DNA of 64,000 bases from Spirochaetales bacterium (GCA_016926955.1 JAFGNN010000032.1:34712-98711); one strand, 5' to 3'; shown: positions 1 to 11,099, counted from the stretch's first letter. The notes: generated by a model not told the origin, from the letters alone. Program-made: numbers and translations.

Positions 1-1
1 G

Positions 2-1522
<1,521 letters not shown>

Positions 1523-1537
1523 CGCTTGCTGGATCCG

Positions 1538-1566
1538 GACGGCCGCCTTTCGGGCGGCCGTCGCTT
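1538..1566 (+). terminator. Hairpin after EF-G gene
   Basis: A perfect 10-bp stem (gacggccgcc / ggcggccgtc, 1538-1547 with 1553-1562) and a 5-base loop lie just after the stop codon. It is followed by only a short gcttt, so this is a weak intrinsic terminator or mRNA 3'-end hairpin. Confidence 0.6.
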
Positions 1567-1589
1567 TACCGGGGGCTTCCGATTCGCGC

Positions 1590-1617
1590 TTGCCCGCGTT
1601 ACCGGAAGCTGTATAAT
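1590..1617 (+). promoter_or_regulatory. Sigma70-like promoter of the KaiC-like gene
   Basis: A consensus -10 TATAAT is at 1612-1617 with TTGCCC at 1590-1595, giving a 16-bp spacer. Transcription would start near 1624, about 105 bases before the preferred start codon at 1729. Confidence 0.5.
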
Positions 1618-1728
1618 CGAAGGCGGCACCCTTTACGGAACCGCCGGCCCATGACCGAACCGTCGGTCGCGATGAACGGCGAGCCTTCCCGCCCCGCGGG
1701 CGGCGCACGTCACGATGAAGGAGTCACC

Positions 1729-2433
1729 ATGCTGAAAGAGGACCTCATCAAGAAGAGCCCGGTCCGCATCCTCGAGCGCGGCATCGAGGGCGGACTCAAG
1801 GCCGGCAACATCGGCGTCATAGCGAGCCGCAAGGGCATAGGCAAGACGAGCGTGCTCGTCCAGCTGGCTCTCGACAAGCTGCTGCAGGGCAAGAAGGTCG
1901 TGCACGTCAGCTTCACCACCCACACCAGCTACGTCATCTCCTGGTACGAGAACATCTTCACCGAGCTCGCGAAGCGCCGCGCCCTCGAGCACACCGACGA
2001 CGTGCACGACGACCTCGTGAAGAACCGCGTCATCATGAACTTCAACCAGGAAGGCGTGAACACCGACCAGATACTCCGCTCGCTCAGGGCCATGATCGTG
2101 GACGGCGGCTTCGCGGCCGAAAGCGTCATCATCGACGGCTTCGACTTCACCCGCAGCTCGCCCGAGCACCTCGCCCAGCTCTCCGCCTTCGCGAAGGAGA
2201 TGAACCTCGAGATCTGGTACTCGTGCACCATGATCGGCGAGGAGCCCTTCGTCGACAAGCGCAACGTCCCGGTCATCCTCCGCGAGTTCCTCGACTCCAT
2301 CGCCGTGCTGATCGTCCTCGACCCGAAGCCCGAGTTCATACATTTCCTCGTGGTCAAGGACCACGGCCGCATGAACCCCGAGGACCTGCAGATCAAGCTC
2401 GACTCCAAGACGCTCCTTATTGCCGAGACCTGA
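1729..2433 (+). CDS. RecA/KaiC-like (RAD55-type) ATPase, single domain
   Basis: A 234-residue P-loop ATPase. A Walker A-like ASRKGIGKTS is near residues 31-40, and a hydrophobic strand ending in VIIDGFDF (Walker B) is near residue 130. This fits the KaiC/RAD55/GvpD group of RecA-fold proteins, but with only one ATPase domain and no second KaiC domain. I chose ATG 1729 because gatgaaggag lies just upstream. An in-frame ATG at 1651 would add a poorly structured 26-residue leader. It has its own promoter and a strong terminator, so it appears monocistronic. The role is unknown: proteins of this kind act in signalling, and nothing nearby (no kinase or clock gene) narrows it. Confidence 0.75.
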   Translation: MLKEDLIKKSPVRILERGIEGGLKAGNIGVIASRKGIGKTSVLVQLALDKLLQGKKVVHVSFTTHTSYVISWYENIFTELAKRRALEHTDDVHDDLVKNRVIMNFNQEGVNTDQILRSLRAMIVDGGFAAESVIIDGFDFTRSSPEHLAQLSAFAKEMNLEIWYSCTMIGEEPFVDKRNVPVILREFLDSIAVLIVLDPKPEFIHFLVVKDHGRMNPEDLQIKLDSKTLLIAET

Positions 2434-2447
2434 TCCCGGAGATTTTT

Positions 2448-2572
2448 GCCACAGAGACACAGAGACGAGAAAGGCTCGGGAACACTCCCGGGCCTTTTCT
2501 TTTTCCCGGACTTATCATCCCTCCTTCCTGACTCCCTCTTCCGTTTTCTCTCCATGTCTCAGTGTCCGCGTC
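2448..2572. repeat. Dispersed inverted-repeat element, copy 1 (diverged)
   Basis: The left arm gccacagagacacagagacg starts at 2448. A diverged inverted arm, containing tctccatgtctcagtgtccg, lies near 2549-2568. About 80 bases separate the arms, including the terminator of the upstream gene. Cleaner members of the same family are at 57704-57812 and 58258-58430. Confidence 0.55.
2473..2504 (+). terminator. Rho-independent terminator
   Basis: Stem ggctcggga / tcccgggcc (9 bp with one G-U pair), loop acac, followed by ttttcttttt. It ends the transcript of the KaiC-like gene. Confidence 0.9.
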
Positions 2573-2690
2573 GCTTTCGGTGCGGAAAGGTTTATTGCCC
2601 GCTCTTCGCGCAGGCGACCTCATCCGCGGTTCATTTCTTCTGTCGGCGGGGCGCTTGCCGGCGCTTCGGGCGGCGAGCTATCTTGGAGCC

Positions 2691-3497
2691 ATGAACCCCG
2701 TAGTTTTCGCCTTCCTATTGACGCTTTTCGCCGGCCTTTCAACCGGCGTCGGATCAGCGCTCGCGTTCTTCGCGAAGAAGACCAATACGCGCTTCCTCTC
2801 GACCGCGCTCGGGTTCTCCGCCGGCGTCATGATCTACGTCTCGCTCGTGGAGATACTCCAGAAAGGCCGGGTCGCGCTCGGCGAGGTGCTCGGGGCCAAA
2901 GCAGGATACACGGCGGCCGTGGCCGCCTTCTTCGGCGGCATGGCGCTGATCGCGCTCATCGACAAGTTCGTGCCCGGCTTCGAGAACCCCCACGAGGCGC
3001 GCGGCATCGAAGACCTGGGCGACGCGAAGGCGCGCGAGCGGCAGACCCACCTCTACCGCATGGGCATCATGTCGGCGCTGGCCATCGGCATCCACAATTT
3101 CCCGGAAGGGCTCGCCACTTTCGTCGGCGCGCTCGCCGACCCCGCCCTCGGCGTGTCGATCGCGGCGGCCATCGCGATCCACAACATTCCCGAGGGCATA
3201 GCGGTCTCGGTGCCGATCTACTACGCCACGGGCTCGAGGAAAAAAGCTTTCGGACTTTCCTTCCTCTCGGGACTGTCCGAACCCGTAGGCGCCCTGATCG
3301 GCTGGCTGGTGCTCATGCCATTCATGAACGGCGCGGTCTACGGCGTGGTCTTCTCCGTCGTGGCCGGCATCATGGTCTACATCAGCCTGGACGAGCTCCT
3401 GCCGTCCGCCGAGAAGTACGGCGAGCACCACCTTGCCATCTACGGCGTCGTGGCCGGCATGGCCGTCATGGCTGCCAGCCTGATCCTCTTCTCATAA
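2691..3497 (+). CDS. zupT: ZIP family divalent metal transporter (ZupT-like)
   Basis: A 268-residue inner-membrane metal importer of the ZIP family (zinc, also iron or manganese in the E. coli homologue, which is 257 residues). It has eight predicted hydrophobic segments. The two metal-site helices are clear: [10 protein letters not shown] near residue 137 and [10 protein letters not shown] near residue 164, each with the conserved His-Asn-x-Pro-Glu-Gly. The second is followed by the [11 protein letters not shown] segment typical of ZupT. A charged loop between the third and fourth helices is the usual variable cytoplasmic loop. Start ATG 2691 gives a hydrophobic first helix; ttggag upstream is a modest ribosome site. 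The gene converges with the sugar permease gene, leaving only 8 bases between the stop codons. No metal-responsive operator is evident. Confidence 0.93.
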   Translation: MNPVVFAFLLTLFAGLSTGVGSALAFFAKKTNTRFLSTALGFSAGVMIYVSLVEILQKGRVALGEVLGAKAGYTAAVAAFFGGMALIALIDKFVPGFENPHEARGIEDLGDAKARERQTHLYRMGIMSALAIGIHNFPEGLATFVGALADPALGVSIAAAIAIHNIPEGIAVSVPIYYATGSRKKAFGLSFLSGLSEPVGALIGWLVLMPFMNGAVYGVVFSVVAGIMVYISLDELLPSAEKYGEHHLAIYGVVAGMAVMAASLILFS

Positions 3498-3505
3498 GCT
3501 GACGC

Positions 3506-4372
3506 TCAGCCTTTGACGGCGCCGGCGGCGACGCCACGGGTGATCTGCTTGCGGAACGCGACGTAGAAAAGCAGCATCGGCGCCATGCCGATGACGAGGG
3601 CCGCGAACTGCTTTCCGTAGTCCGTCGAGAGCGAGCTGGAGAACTTGAAGATGCCGAGGGGCAGGCTTTTGAGCTCGGTCTTCGAGACCAGGATGTTGAT
3701 CAAGGCGAACTCGTTCCAGGTGCTGCATATCTGCAGGATGGCGAGGGTTGTGGCTACCGGGGTGGCCATGGGCAGGATGATGCGCCTGAAGATGGTGAGG
3801 TAGCCCGCTCCGTCGATGCGCGCGCTCTCCACGAGCGCCGTGGGAATGCCGCGGATATACTCGGTGGACAGGTAGATGCCGATGGGCAGGCCCGCGCCGA
3901 CGTACACGAGCAGCACCGCGAGCCGGGTGTTGTAGATCCCGAGGATCGTCACTTCGATGAAAAGCGGGATCATCAGCGTGTTTATGGTCAGCAGTATCCC
4001 AACGACGAAGCTGCCGTAGATCCACTTGGTCACGCGCCGGGGAATCTTGGCGAAGGCGAAGCCGGCCAGCACCGAGAGGGCGATGACGCCAGCCGTGGCG
4101 CCGATGGTGTAGATGAAGGAATTCGGAAAGAGCTTCCCGAACTCGCCGAATTTCCATGCCATCTTGAAATTCTCGAGGGTCGGGTCCATGGGCAGCCCGA
4201 GCATGTTCACCTGGAACTCGCGCGTGGTCTTGAACGAGTTCATGGTCAGCCAGAAGAGCGGATAGAGGGTCATCACCGTAAAGGTGCCCATGACCAGGTA
4301 GGCCGCGGCCTTCGCGAGCGCCGAGCCGAGAAGGCCGCGCGCCCGGATGCGACCGTTCGCTTCGGTTTTCAT
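3506..4372 (-). CDS. ABC sugar transporter permease, MalG-like (CUT1)
   Basis: A 288-residue inner-membrane permease of a CUT1-type carbohydrate ABC importer. It has six hydrophobic segments and the EAA loop ESARIDGAGYLTIFRRIILP near residues 186-205, which contacts the ATPase subunit. As in most CUT1 loci, no ATPase gene is present here; a shared MsmX-like ATPase elsewhere is expected. The ATG at 4372 overlaps the stop of the other permease gene (ATGA, 4369-4372), showing translational coupling. It is the last gene of the operon and converges on the ZIP gene. Confidence 0.93.
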   Translation of the reverse strand: MKTEANGRIRARGLLGSALAKAAAYLVMGTFTVMTLYPLFWLTMNSFKTTREFQVNMLGLPMDPTLENFKMAWKFGEFGKLFPNSFIYTIGATAGVIALSVLAGFAFAKIPRRVTKWIYGSFVVGILLTINTLMIPLFIEVTILGIYNTRLAVLLVYVGAGLPIGIYLSTEYIRGIPTALVESARIDGAGYLTIFRRIILPMATPVATTLAILQICSTWNEFALINILVSKTELKSLPLGIFKFSSSLSTDYGKQFAALVIGMAPMLLFYVAFRKQITRGVAAGAVKG

Positions 4373-5499
4373 TCTTCCTTCCCTCCCCAACGCTTCTCGA
4401 TCGCCTTCGTGAGGACGATGAGCAGTATGCTTATGACTACCATGATGAGCGCTATGGCGTTCGCGAGCGGATAGTCGCGGCTGCCGGACATGGCGCTCTT
4501 GTACATGTATATGGAGAGGATCTCGGTGATGCGCCCGGGACCGCCGCCCGTGAGGGCGAAGATCAGGGCGAAACTCGAAAGCGAGCCCGAGATGGCGAGT
4601 ATGGCCGAGTTGACGATGGTGCCGGTGAGCGCCGGGATGATGATGTGACGCATCACCTGCATTTCGTTGGCGCCGTCGATGCGGGCGCTCTCGATTATCT
4701 GGACGTCGATCTTCTGCATGTTCGCGAGGAAGAGGATCAGGTACATGCCCGTGTACATCCAGAGGATGACGAAGAGGATGGGCAGCATCGCCACTTCCTG
4801 GACGTTGAGGAACTCCGGCGTCCATCGGTTGACGAGGAGGTTCGTGAGGTCGTTCACCACCATCGCGCCTTCCTCCGCCCCGTAGGACGAAAGCAGGTCG
4901 CGGAGCTCGGGTATCGGATCGGTAAACATGTCGCGGGCGGCCTGCCCCCCGAGGTCGAGGATGCGCGAAAGCGCGCCGTCGGAAAGGTCGAGGTGGCCGA
5001 CGCCGTCCATGATGGCCGCCAGCTTTCCCTGGAATTCGCCGCGCGCGAGGTCGTTGACCACCTGCGCTATGGGCCCGTTCGGCGAGAAGATCGATTGCCA
5101 CAGGAGGCCGACCACGATGATCGAGATGATGTTCGGTACGTAGAGTACGCCCTGCCAAAACCCGGGCGCCTTCACGAGCCTCCGGTAGATGATGTAGGCG
5201 AACACGAAGCCGAGCGGCAGCTGGCCGAAGACCGACACGCCGACGATGTACAGGTTGTTCTTGAGGGCGTTCCAGAACCAGGGATCCTTGACCACGCGCA
5301 GGTATTGCGCGAAGCCGACGAGGTTCCACTTCTCGGCGTTCTCGCCGAACATCTTGCCGCCGGAGTAGTTCGAGATGGACAGGATGAAGGACAGCACGAT
5401 GGGAAAGGCCATTACGGCCAGGTAGATGAGGAAGGCGGGCAGGATCATCATCCAGTAGGCCCTGCCCGCCTCGCGGTCGATCCGTTTCGCGTGGGTCAC
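4369..5499 (-). CDS. ABC sugar transporter permease, MalF-like (CUT1)
   Basis: A 376-residue permease, longer than the usual ~295, because a hydrophilic segment of about 80 residues (LARGEFQGKL... to the MVVNDLTNLL region) sits between transmembrane segments, as a periplasmic loop does in MalF. The EAA loop is ESARIDGANEMQVMRHIIIP. I chose the GTG start at 5499 because ggagg lies five bases upstream; the frame continues upstream to an ATG at 5577, but that leader is polar and lacks a ribosome site. It is coupled to the MalG-like gene by a 4-base overlap and lies 281 bases downstream of the binding-protein gene. The inferred substrate is a beta-mannoside or beta-glucoside, from the neighbouring glycosidases. 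Confidence 0.9.
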   Translation of the reverse strand: MTHAKRIDREAGRAYWMMILPAFLIYLAVMAFPIVLSFILSISNYSGGKMFGENAEKWNLVGFAQYLRVVKDPWFWNALKNNLYIVGVSVFGQLPLGFVFAYIIYRRLVKAPGFWQGVLYVPNIISIIVVGLLWQSIFSPNGPIAQVVNDLARGEFQGKLAAIMDGVGHLDLSDGALSRILDLGGQAARDMFTDPIPELRDLLSSYGAEEGAMVVNDLTNLLVNRWTPEFLNVQEVAMLPILFVILWMYTGMYLILFLANMQKIDVQIIESARIDGANEMQVMRHIIIPALTGTIVNSAILAISGSLSSFALIFALTGGGPGRITEILSIYMYKSAMSGSRDYPLANAIALIMVVISILLIVLTKAIEKRWGGKEE

Positions 5500-5780
5500 T
5501 GTTTCCTCCGTACGCGGGAGCTCTCGTCGGACCACGTTCGGCCACCCGTCGCGCTGCGAAGGGTTCCGCGGGTTCACGACCCGGACGGTACCAGAGCAGG
5601 TTGCCGAGACGCGCCGGGCGTCCCGACAACCCGCTCCGCTTGTCGCGCTCCCGGAACCGGGCTTCCATCGACCCCAGGCGCGCCGGTACCGGAGCCCGTC
5701 TCCGCGACGGCGGATCGGGGCTCGCGCGGGAAGGAGGAGCGGCGTGCGGCCCCGCTACCCCTTCCCGCCTCGACTTTCGC
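5500..5780 (-). other. Intercistronic region between binding protein and permease genes
   Basis: I see no gene in these 281 bases. The plus strand holds a nested stem-loop (gagccc 5692-5697 with gggctc 5718-5723, plus an inner cgtc/gacg stem), and the region is GC-rich throughout. Such structures between binding-protein and permease genes commonly let the binding protein be expressed in excess; that role is an inference here. Confidence 0.4.
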
Positions 5781-7076
5781 TTACTTCTTCGTGGCCTTCC
5801 AGGCTTCAAAGGCGGCCTGGACTTCCTTGGCCACGACGGTGGCGGACTTGGTGCCGTTTCCGATGGCCACCAGGCCGTCGTTGATCACGTTGTACACGGC
5901 CGGATCGAGCACGCCGTCGATGACGTAGCTGGTCTTCGGGTTGGCGGCATAGAAACCGGGCAGCATGGCCGGAAGCGGCTCGAGCTCGGCCTTGACGCCG
6001 ATGCGAGTCGGAACGTAGGCGCCGGTCGAGTAGCGGATGGCCTGGACTTCCTCTGAGTAGAGGTACTTGATCAGGCGGGCGGCGGCTTCTTCCTTCGCGG
6101 AGCCCGCGGGGATGGAGCCGGAAACGGCCCAGCCGGTGCCGGCGACCGCGGAGTTGACCCCGGGGTATTTCTCGCCGGGCAGCGCCACGATGGGAAGCAG
6201 GGCGAAGTCGCTGGCCTGGGCCTTCGGGTCGATCAGGGCCTTGCCGGACGCCTTGTCGGTGATGTACGCGCCGGTGCGCCAGTCGCCGTCGAGGAAGATG
6301 GCGGCCTTGCCCGAAGCGAAGAGGCCGGGGCCCTCGCCGTAGCCGATCGAGTTGTCGGAACGCTGGATGATGCCGTCCTTGTAGAGGCTCTCGACCACCT
6401 TGAGCGCGTTGACGAATTCGCGGTCGGTGAACTTGGCCTTGCCGGCGAGCACGTCGTCAAAGAACTTGTCGCCCGCGATGCGGCCGGCGACCGTGGAGAA
6501 CAGGCAGGACTGTCCCGGCCAGCCGTCCTTGTTGGGCAGCATCATGACCGCGATGCCCTTGGCCTTGAGCTTGGGCACCATCTTCTTGAGGTCGGCGTAG
6601 GTCTTCGGGATCGCGAAGCCGTTGTCCTTCAGCAGCTTCACGTTGACGTACATGACCGAGGTGTAGGTGAAGGACTGGGGGAGCTGCACGAGGTAGCCGC
6701 CGAGCTGGTTCCTGGGGTTGGTCGCGGCGCCGGTGAAGTCCTTGAGGTAGTCGGGCCCGAGCAGCTTGCCCAAATCCTTGGCCAGCTTCTTCTCGTGGAT
6801 GACGGCGGAGCGGGCGCCGGGCCAGACGTAGAACACGTCGGGCAGCGTGCCGGCGGCGGCGTAGGCCTGGAGCTTCTCGTGGTAGGGGTCGTTGAACAGG
6901 ACCTCCATTTCGAGCGTGATGTCCGGATTCAGCGCCTGGAAGCGCTCCCAGATTGCGACGTCCTCCTCGTACCCGGCCTGATCGGCCTGCTGGTAATTGA
7001 GGACCTTGAGCGTCACCTGCGCCTGAGCGGACACGGCGACGGCGATCATCAAAGCGGCGATGATCAGCTTCTTCAT
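5781..7076 (-). CDS. ABC sugar transporter substrate-binding protein
   Basis: A 431-residue periplasmic binding protein of the family 1 extracellular solute-binding type. An N-terminal Sec signal peptide (MKKLIIAALMIAVAVSAQA) is followed by a likely signal peptidase I site. There is no lipobox Cys, so the protein is soluble in the periplasm. The mature N-terminus VTLKVLNYQQ is the usual first beta strand, and YAAAGTLPDVFYVWPG near residue 75 is the typical region after the first hinge. The ATG overlaps the stop of the ROK regulator gene (ATGA at 7073-7076), so regulator and binding protein are translationally coupled. It probably captures mannobiose or related beta-linked oligosaccharides, inferred from the neighbouring GH2 and GH1 genes. 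Confidence 0.93.
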   Translation of the reverse strand: MKKLIIAALMIAVAVSAQAQVTLKVLNYQQADQAGYEEDVAIWERFQALNPDITLEMEVLFNDPYHEKLQAYAAAGTLPDVFYVWPGARSAVIHEKKLAKDLGKLLGPDYLKDFTGAATNPRNQLGGYLVQLPQSFTYTSVMYVNVKLLKDNGFAIPKTYADLKKMVPKLKAKGIAVMMLPNKDGWPGQSCLFSTVAGRIAGDKFFDDVLAGKAKFTDREFVNALKVVESLYKDGIIQRSDNSIGYGEGPGLFASGKAAIFLDGDWRTGAYITDKASGKALIDPKAQASDFALLPIVALPGEKYPGVNSAVAGTGWAVSGSIPAGSAKEEAAARLIKYLYSEEVQAIRYSTGAYVPTRIGVKAELEPLPAMLPGFYAANPKTSYVIDGVLDPAVYNVINDGLVAIGNGTKSATVVAKEVQAAFEAWKATKK

Positions 7077-8275
7077 CGAATGCCTCCCGGGACCCGCGAG
7101 TCCCTAACCGCGAAACTATTGCCACCCCCTGCGGGGTACGAGCCAGGTTGAGCGGAGCCGTCCTCTTCGAGGAGGAGACGGCTCGAAACGAGATTGTCGA
7201 GCACCATGCCGGCGGCCCCGAACGCCACAGCGCGATTGCCGAGGCTCGAGTAGTCGATGCGCGCCGATACGGGGAAGGGGTACATCCAGTTGTCCGCGAG
7301 TCGCCGGCCGAGAAGGGCCGGAAAATCGATGGGCAGGCTCTCGATGTCCCCGCCCACGAAGACGCGGTCGAAATCCATGGTATTCACGAGCATCGCGACG
7401 TTGCGCGCGACCTCGTCGGCGACGGTGAACAGGGCGTCCGCGTCTTCGCCGGCCCGACGGACCAGGTCCTTGGGGGCGGAGACCTGGAGCTCGCCGGAGC
7501 CGTCGCAGAGCACGGAGCGGAACTCGCCGGCGTTGCCGTGGGCTCCGGACCAGAGCTTCCCTCCCACGACGATGCCGAGGCCGACGCCCATGCCGCCGTA
7601 GCCGTCGCGGCTGACATAGTCCTTGCGGAACTCCACGAGCGCGAAAAGGAAATTGCGCAGGTCCTCGCCCTTGTTGAAGGCGAGCTCGCCCCAGGCGCAG
7701 CAGTTGGCGTCGTTCTCGATGAGGCAGGGCACGTCGAGGCGCGCGGCCACCTCCCGGTGGAAGTCGATAGGCTTCGATATCCCGAGCGGCACTGAATAGC
7801 GGATGACGCTCTTCCTGAGGTCGATGAGCCCGCCCGTACCGATGCCGACGCCGAGCAGCCTCGCGCCTTCCGGCACGAGCGCCGCGCGCGCTTCTTCCAC
7901 GATGGCGAGCGAAGCCTCGGCGAAGTTGCCCTCGCGGACAGGTCGTTCGCCCCGGACCTCGCCGAGCACGTCTCCCGCGAGGTCTACAAGCACGGCGACC
8001 CAGGACTCGACCTGGATCTCGATGCCGAGCACGCGGCCGTAATCGCGGTTGACGGAAAGCCGGATGGGCTTGCGTCCGCCGCGGGCGCTCGCGTCGCCCT
8101 CTTCGAGCTCGACAACTACGCCGGCTTCTATGAGGCGCGCGACCTGGTTGGTGACGGTGGACTTGTCCACGGACAGGCGTTCGGCAAGGCCCGAGCGGGA
8201 CACGCCGGGGCGCCGCCAGATTTCCCTGACGATGCGCGATGCGGTGTCACCCGTCTCCCTGCCCGACCACGGCAT
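7073..8275 (-). CDS. ROK family transcriptional repressor (XylR/NagC type)
   Basis: A 400-residue regulator. It has an N-terminal winged helix (SRSGLAERLSVDKSTVTNQV, residues about 25-45), then a ROK sugar-binding/kinase-fold domain with IGTGGLID and LIENDANCCAWGE. The zinc-binding Cys motif of true ROK kinases is not seen, as in several ROK repressors. ATG 8275 is preferred because gagggagg lies about seven bases upstream; the frame extends to 8410, but those residues are arginine-rich and look untranslated. It is the first gene of the leftward operon and divergent from the beta-mannosidase gene. The perfect palindrome at 8416-8438 is its probable operator, giving autoregulation and sugar-induced expression of both arms. 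Confidence 0.9.
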   Translation of the reverse strand: MPWSGRETGDTASRIVREIWRRPGVSRSGLAERLSVDKSTVTNQVARLIEAGVVVELEEGDASARGGRKPIRLSVNRDYGRVLGIEIQVESWVAVLVDLAGDVLGEVRGERPVREGNFAEASLAIVEEARAALVPEGARLLGVGIGTGGLIDLRKSVIRYSVPLGISKPIDFHREVAARLDVPCLIENDANCCAWGELAFNKGEDLRNFLFALVEFRKDYVSRDGYGGMGVGLGIVVGGKLWSGAHGNAGEFRSVLCDGSGELQVSAPKDLVRRAGEDADALFTVADEVARNVAMLVNTMDFDRVFVGGDIESLPIDFPALLGRRLADNWMYPFPVSARIDYSSLGNRAVAFGAAGMVLDNLVSSRLLLEEDGSAQPGSYPAGGGNSFAVRDSRVPGGIR

Positions 8276-8415
8276 GCCGTGCCTCCCTCTTGATTCCGCG
8301 TCGGCCGCGCGGCGGACTCTCATCCGGCGACGCCCGATCCGGTAAACGCCAGTTCCGTGACGAGGGCACCGCGTGGCCGATCGCTCCCGAAACTCCGGAA
8401 TCCAAGACAAGTTTT

Positions 8416-8449
8416 GTTGGTTGATTTATCCAACCAACTATGCTATACC
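8416..8449 (+). promoter_or_regulatory. Palindromic ROK operator overlapping the beta-mannosidase promoter
   Basis: A perfect inverted repeat gttggttg (8416-8423) and caaccaac (8431-8438), with a 7-base AT-rich centre, lies in the divergent intergenic region. A sigma70-like promoter overlaps it: TTGATT at 8421-8426 and TATACC at 8444-8449, spacer 17 bases. The -35 box is inside the palindrome, so a repressor bound there would block polymerase. Binding by the adjacent ROK protein is an inference. Confidence 0.7.
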
Positions 8450-8534
8450 ATGAGCGTTCACAGCCGTCAACGGGAAATTTTCGAAAACGGCGATTCTGTC
8501 GGTGCTTATACTGAACCGCGAAGGGAGCTGGAGT

Positions 8535-11099
8535 ATGGAGCGTATCGAGCTCGCGGGGGAATGGACGCTGGCGCGCCTCGCCGATGGAAGCAGGCGGCCG
8601 ATGGCCGTGCCGGGCGATCTGCTGAGCGCCCTCGTTGCCTCGGGGGAACTCCCCGACCCGTATTTCGACCGCAACGAGCTCGGGGTCCAGTGGGCGGGAC
8701 GCGAGGACTGGCGACTCGAGCGCGAATTCGACGCTACCCCGTCGCTGCTCGGGCGGAAGCGCGCGCTGCTCGTCGCCGAGCAGGTCGACACCGTCGCGGA
8801 ATTTATACTGAACGGCGTAACGCTCGGCTCGAGCGCAAACATGTTCACGCGCGTGGTCCTCGACGCCACGCGCGCCCTCGTGCCCGGGCGCAACCGGCTC
8901 GAAATCATCATCAGGTCACCCGAGAACGCGGCGCTCGAAGCCGCCGCGAAGCTGGCCTATCCCGTCCCGTGCTCGGTCTACCCCGTATCGAGCCCGCACC
9001 GCAACCTGATCCGCAAGGCCCAGTGCATGTCGGGCTGGGACTGGGGTCCCTGCCTGATGACCGGCGGCGTGTACGACGGGATCGCGCTCCTGGGGCTCGA
9101 CGGACCCTACGTCGAGTGGACCCGCGCCAGGACCCTGCGCGACGGGGACGGCTGGACGGTCGAGGCCAGCGCGGGCCTCGATTCGGGCGAGTCCTGCGAG
9201 GCGGAAATCGACTTCGAGGTCGCGGGCCGAAGGACGACGCTGGTCGCGGCGGTCCCGGCAGGCCGCTCGACCTGGACGGGCCGGCTGCGGGTCTCAGACG
9301 TCGAGCCCTGGTGGCCCGTCGCTTACGGGGAACAGACCCTCTACGATTTCAGCGTGGCGGCGCGCCCGTCCGGAGTCCCCCGGGAGTCCGGCCACGAGAT
9401 CCGGAAGCGGATCGGTTTCCGCGAGATCTCCGTGCGCGCCGAAGCGGACTCGATCGGCCGCTCCTTCGCGATCAACTGCAACGGGCGCGACGTCTGGGCC
9501 AAGGGCGCCAACTGGATTCCCGCCGACGCCCTGCCCTCGCGCTGGAAGGCGGAACGGATCCGGGCCCTGGTCGACGCGGCGCTCGACGCCAACATGAACT
9601 GCCTCCGCGTCTGGGGCGGCGGCCGCTACGAATCCGATGCCTTCTACGACTATTGCGACGAGAAAGGCGTGCTGGTCTGGCAGGACTTCATGTTCTCTTG
9701 CGCCCTCTACCCCTCGAACCGCGATTTTCTCGCCGGGGTCGACGCGGAAGCCCGCTTCCAGGTTCGCCGCCTCGCCGACCACCCGTGCCTGGCGCTCTGG
9801 TGCGGCAACAACGAGGCCCTGGGCGCCATCGGCTGGTATCCCGAGTCGAAAGGGAACCCCGCGCGCTATGTCGTCGACTACGACCGCCTCAACGAAGGCG
9901 TGCTGGGCCGTGCCGTGCGCGAACTCGACCCGGACCGGACCTGGTGGCCGAGCTCGCCCTCGGCCGGCCCCGACGACTACTCGGACAACTGGCATGCCGA
10001 CACCCGCGGAGACATGCACTACTGGTCGGTCTGGCACGAGGGGAAACCCTTCTCCGCCTACCTTGAGGTGGAACCTCGCTTCGTTTCCGAGTTCGGCTTC
10101 CAGGCCCTGCCCGGTCTCCGGACCGCGCGATCCTTCGCGCCCGAGGGACAGCTCAACCCGACGAGCCCCGCCTTCGAACACCACCAGCGCCACGAGCGCG
10201 GCAACGCGCTGATACTCGCCACCATGGCGCGCTACTTCCGCATGCCTTCCGGATTCGAAGCGACGCTCTACCTCTCCCAGGTGCAGCAGGCCCTGGCCAT
10301 CCGCACCGCGGTGGAATGGTGGCGGAGCCTGCGGCCTCGCTGCATGGGCGCTCTCTACTGGCAGCTCAACGACGTATGGCCCGTCGCTTCCTGGTCCGGA
10401 CTCGAGTACGACCTCTCGCCGCGGCTGCTCCACCAGGAGGCTCGGCGCTTTTTCGACCCGACCCTCCTTGCCGTGACCATCCGCGACGGCTTCGCTCGCG
10501 TGGTCCTGGTCGAGGACGGGTCGGAAGAGCGCGAATGGACGCTTCGAGTCGAGTTGAGGCGCCTCGCCGACGGGGCGAGCCTGGCCACCTGGACCTCGGA
10601 GCTGCGCATGCCGGGCGAGTCGGCGCGTGTCCTCAAGGAGCTGCCGCTCGACGCGCTCCACGCCCATGACGGGACGGCCCTCGCGCCGGAGACGGTCTAC
10701 CTGGCGGCATCGATCGAGGAGGCTCCGCGCAACGGGAACGCGTCGAACGGACGCGGCGGCGGCGCCAAACCGGCCCGTCGGAGCGTGATGCGCCTCCTCG
10801 TCGAGCCGAAGCGCTGCGAGCTGCCGGACCCGGGGCTTTCGTTCCGCGTGGCCGAGGGCGGGGCGGGACCGGAGCTCGTCGTGCGGGCCGAGGCGCCGGC
10901 GTTCTGGGTCGAAGCCTCCGCGGACACGCTCGCCGGGCACTTCGACGACGCGGGCTTCGACTTGGGGCCCGGTGAGGAACGGACCCTGCGCTGGATCGAC
11001 GGTCCGGGCGAAAAAGCGAACGCCGCCGGGCTCCGTGAGGCCGTCGCGCTCCGGGAGCTGCGCTGGAGCCACACGGAACGGGTCCCGGGCATAGTATAA
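8535..11099 (+). CDS. Beta-mannosidase, glycoside hydrolase family 2
   Basis: An 854-residue exo-glycosidase, the usual length for bacterial GH2 beta-mannosidases, without a signal peptide and therefore cytoplasmic. It starts with a sugar-binding jelly-roll domain (VPGDLLSALVASGELPDPYF, about residues 30-49), then an Ig-like domain and the TIM-barrel domain with NWIPADALPSRW. The acid/base Glu is E427 in WCGNNE and the nucleophile is E519 in VSEFGFQ, both in the beta-mannosidase contexts. ATG 8535 follows aagggag by seven bases. It cleaves mannose from the non-reducing end of imported beta-mannosides. It forms an operon with the GH1 gene and is driven by the promoter/operator at 8416-8449. 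Confidence 0.93.
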   Translation: MERIELAGEWTLARLADGSRRPMAVPGDLLSALVASGELPDPYFDRNELGVQWAGREDWRLEREFDATPSLLGRKRALLVAEQVDTVAEFILNGVTLGSSANMFTRVVLDATRALVPGRNRLEIIIRSPENAALEAAAKLAYPVPCSVYPVSSPHRNLIRKAQCMSGWDWGPCLMTGGVYDGIALLGLDGPYVEWTRARTLRDGDGWTVEASAGLDSGESCEAEIDFEVAGRRTTLVAAVPAGRSTWTGRLRVSDVEPWWPVAYGEQTLYDFSVAARPSGVPRESGHEIRKRIGFREISVRAEADSIGRSFAINCNGRDVWAKGANWIPADALPSRWKAERIRALVDAALDANMNCLRVWGGGRYESDAFYDYCDEKGVLVWQDFMFSCALYPSNRDFLAGVDAEARFQVRRLADHPCLALWCGNNEALGAIGWYPESKGNPARYVVDYDRLNEGVLGRAVRELDPDRTWWPSSPSAGPDDYSDNWHADTRGDMHYWSVWHEGKPFSAYLEVEPRFVSEFGFQALPGLRTARSFAPEGQLNPTSPAFEHHQRHERGNALILATMARYFRMPSGFEATLYLSQVQQALAIRTAVEWWRSLRPRCMGALYWQLNDVWPVASWSGLEYDLSPRLLHQEARRFFDPTLLAVTIRDGFARVVLVEDGSEEREWTLRVELRRLADGASLATWTSELRMPGESARVLKELPLDALHAHDGTALAPETVYLAASIEEAPRNGNASNGRGGGAKPARRSVMRLLVEPKRCELPDPGLSFRVAEGGAGPELVVRAEAPAFWVEASADTLAGHFDDAGFDLGPGEERTLRWIDGPGEKANAAGLREAVALRELRWSHTERVPGIV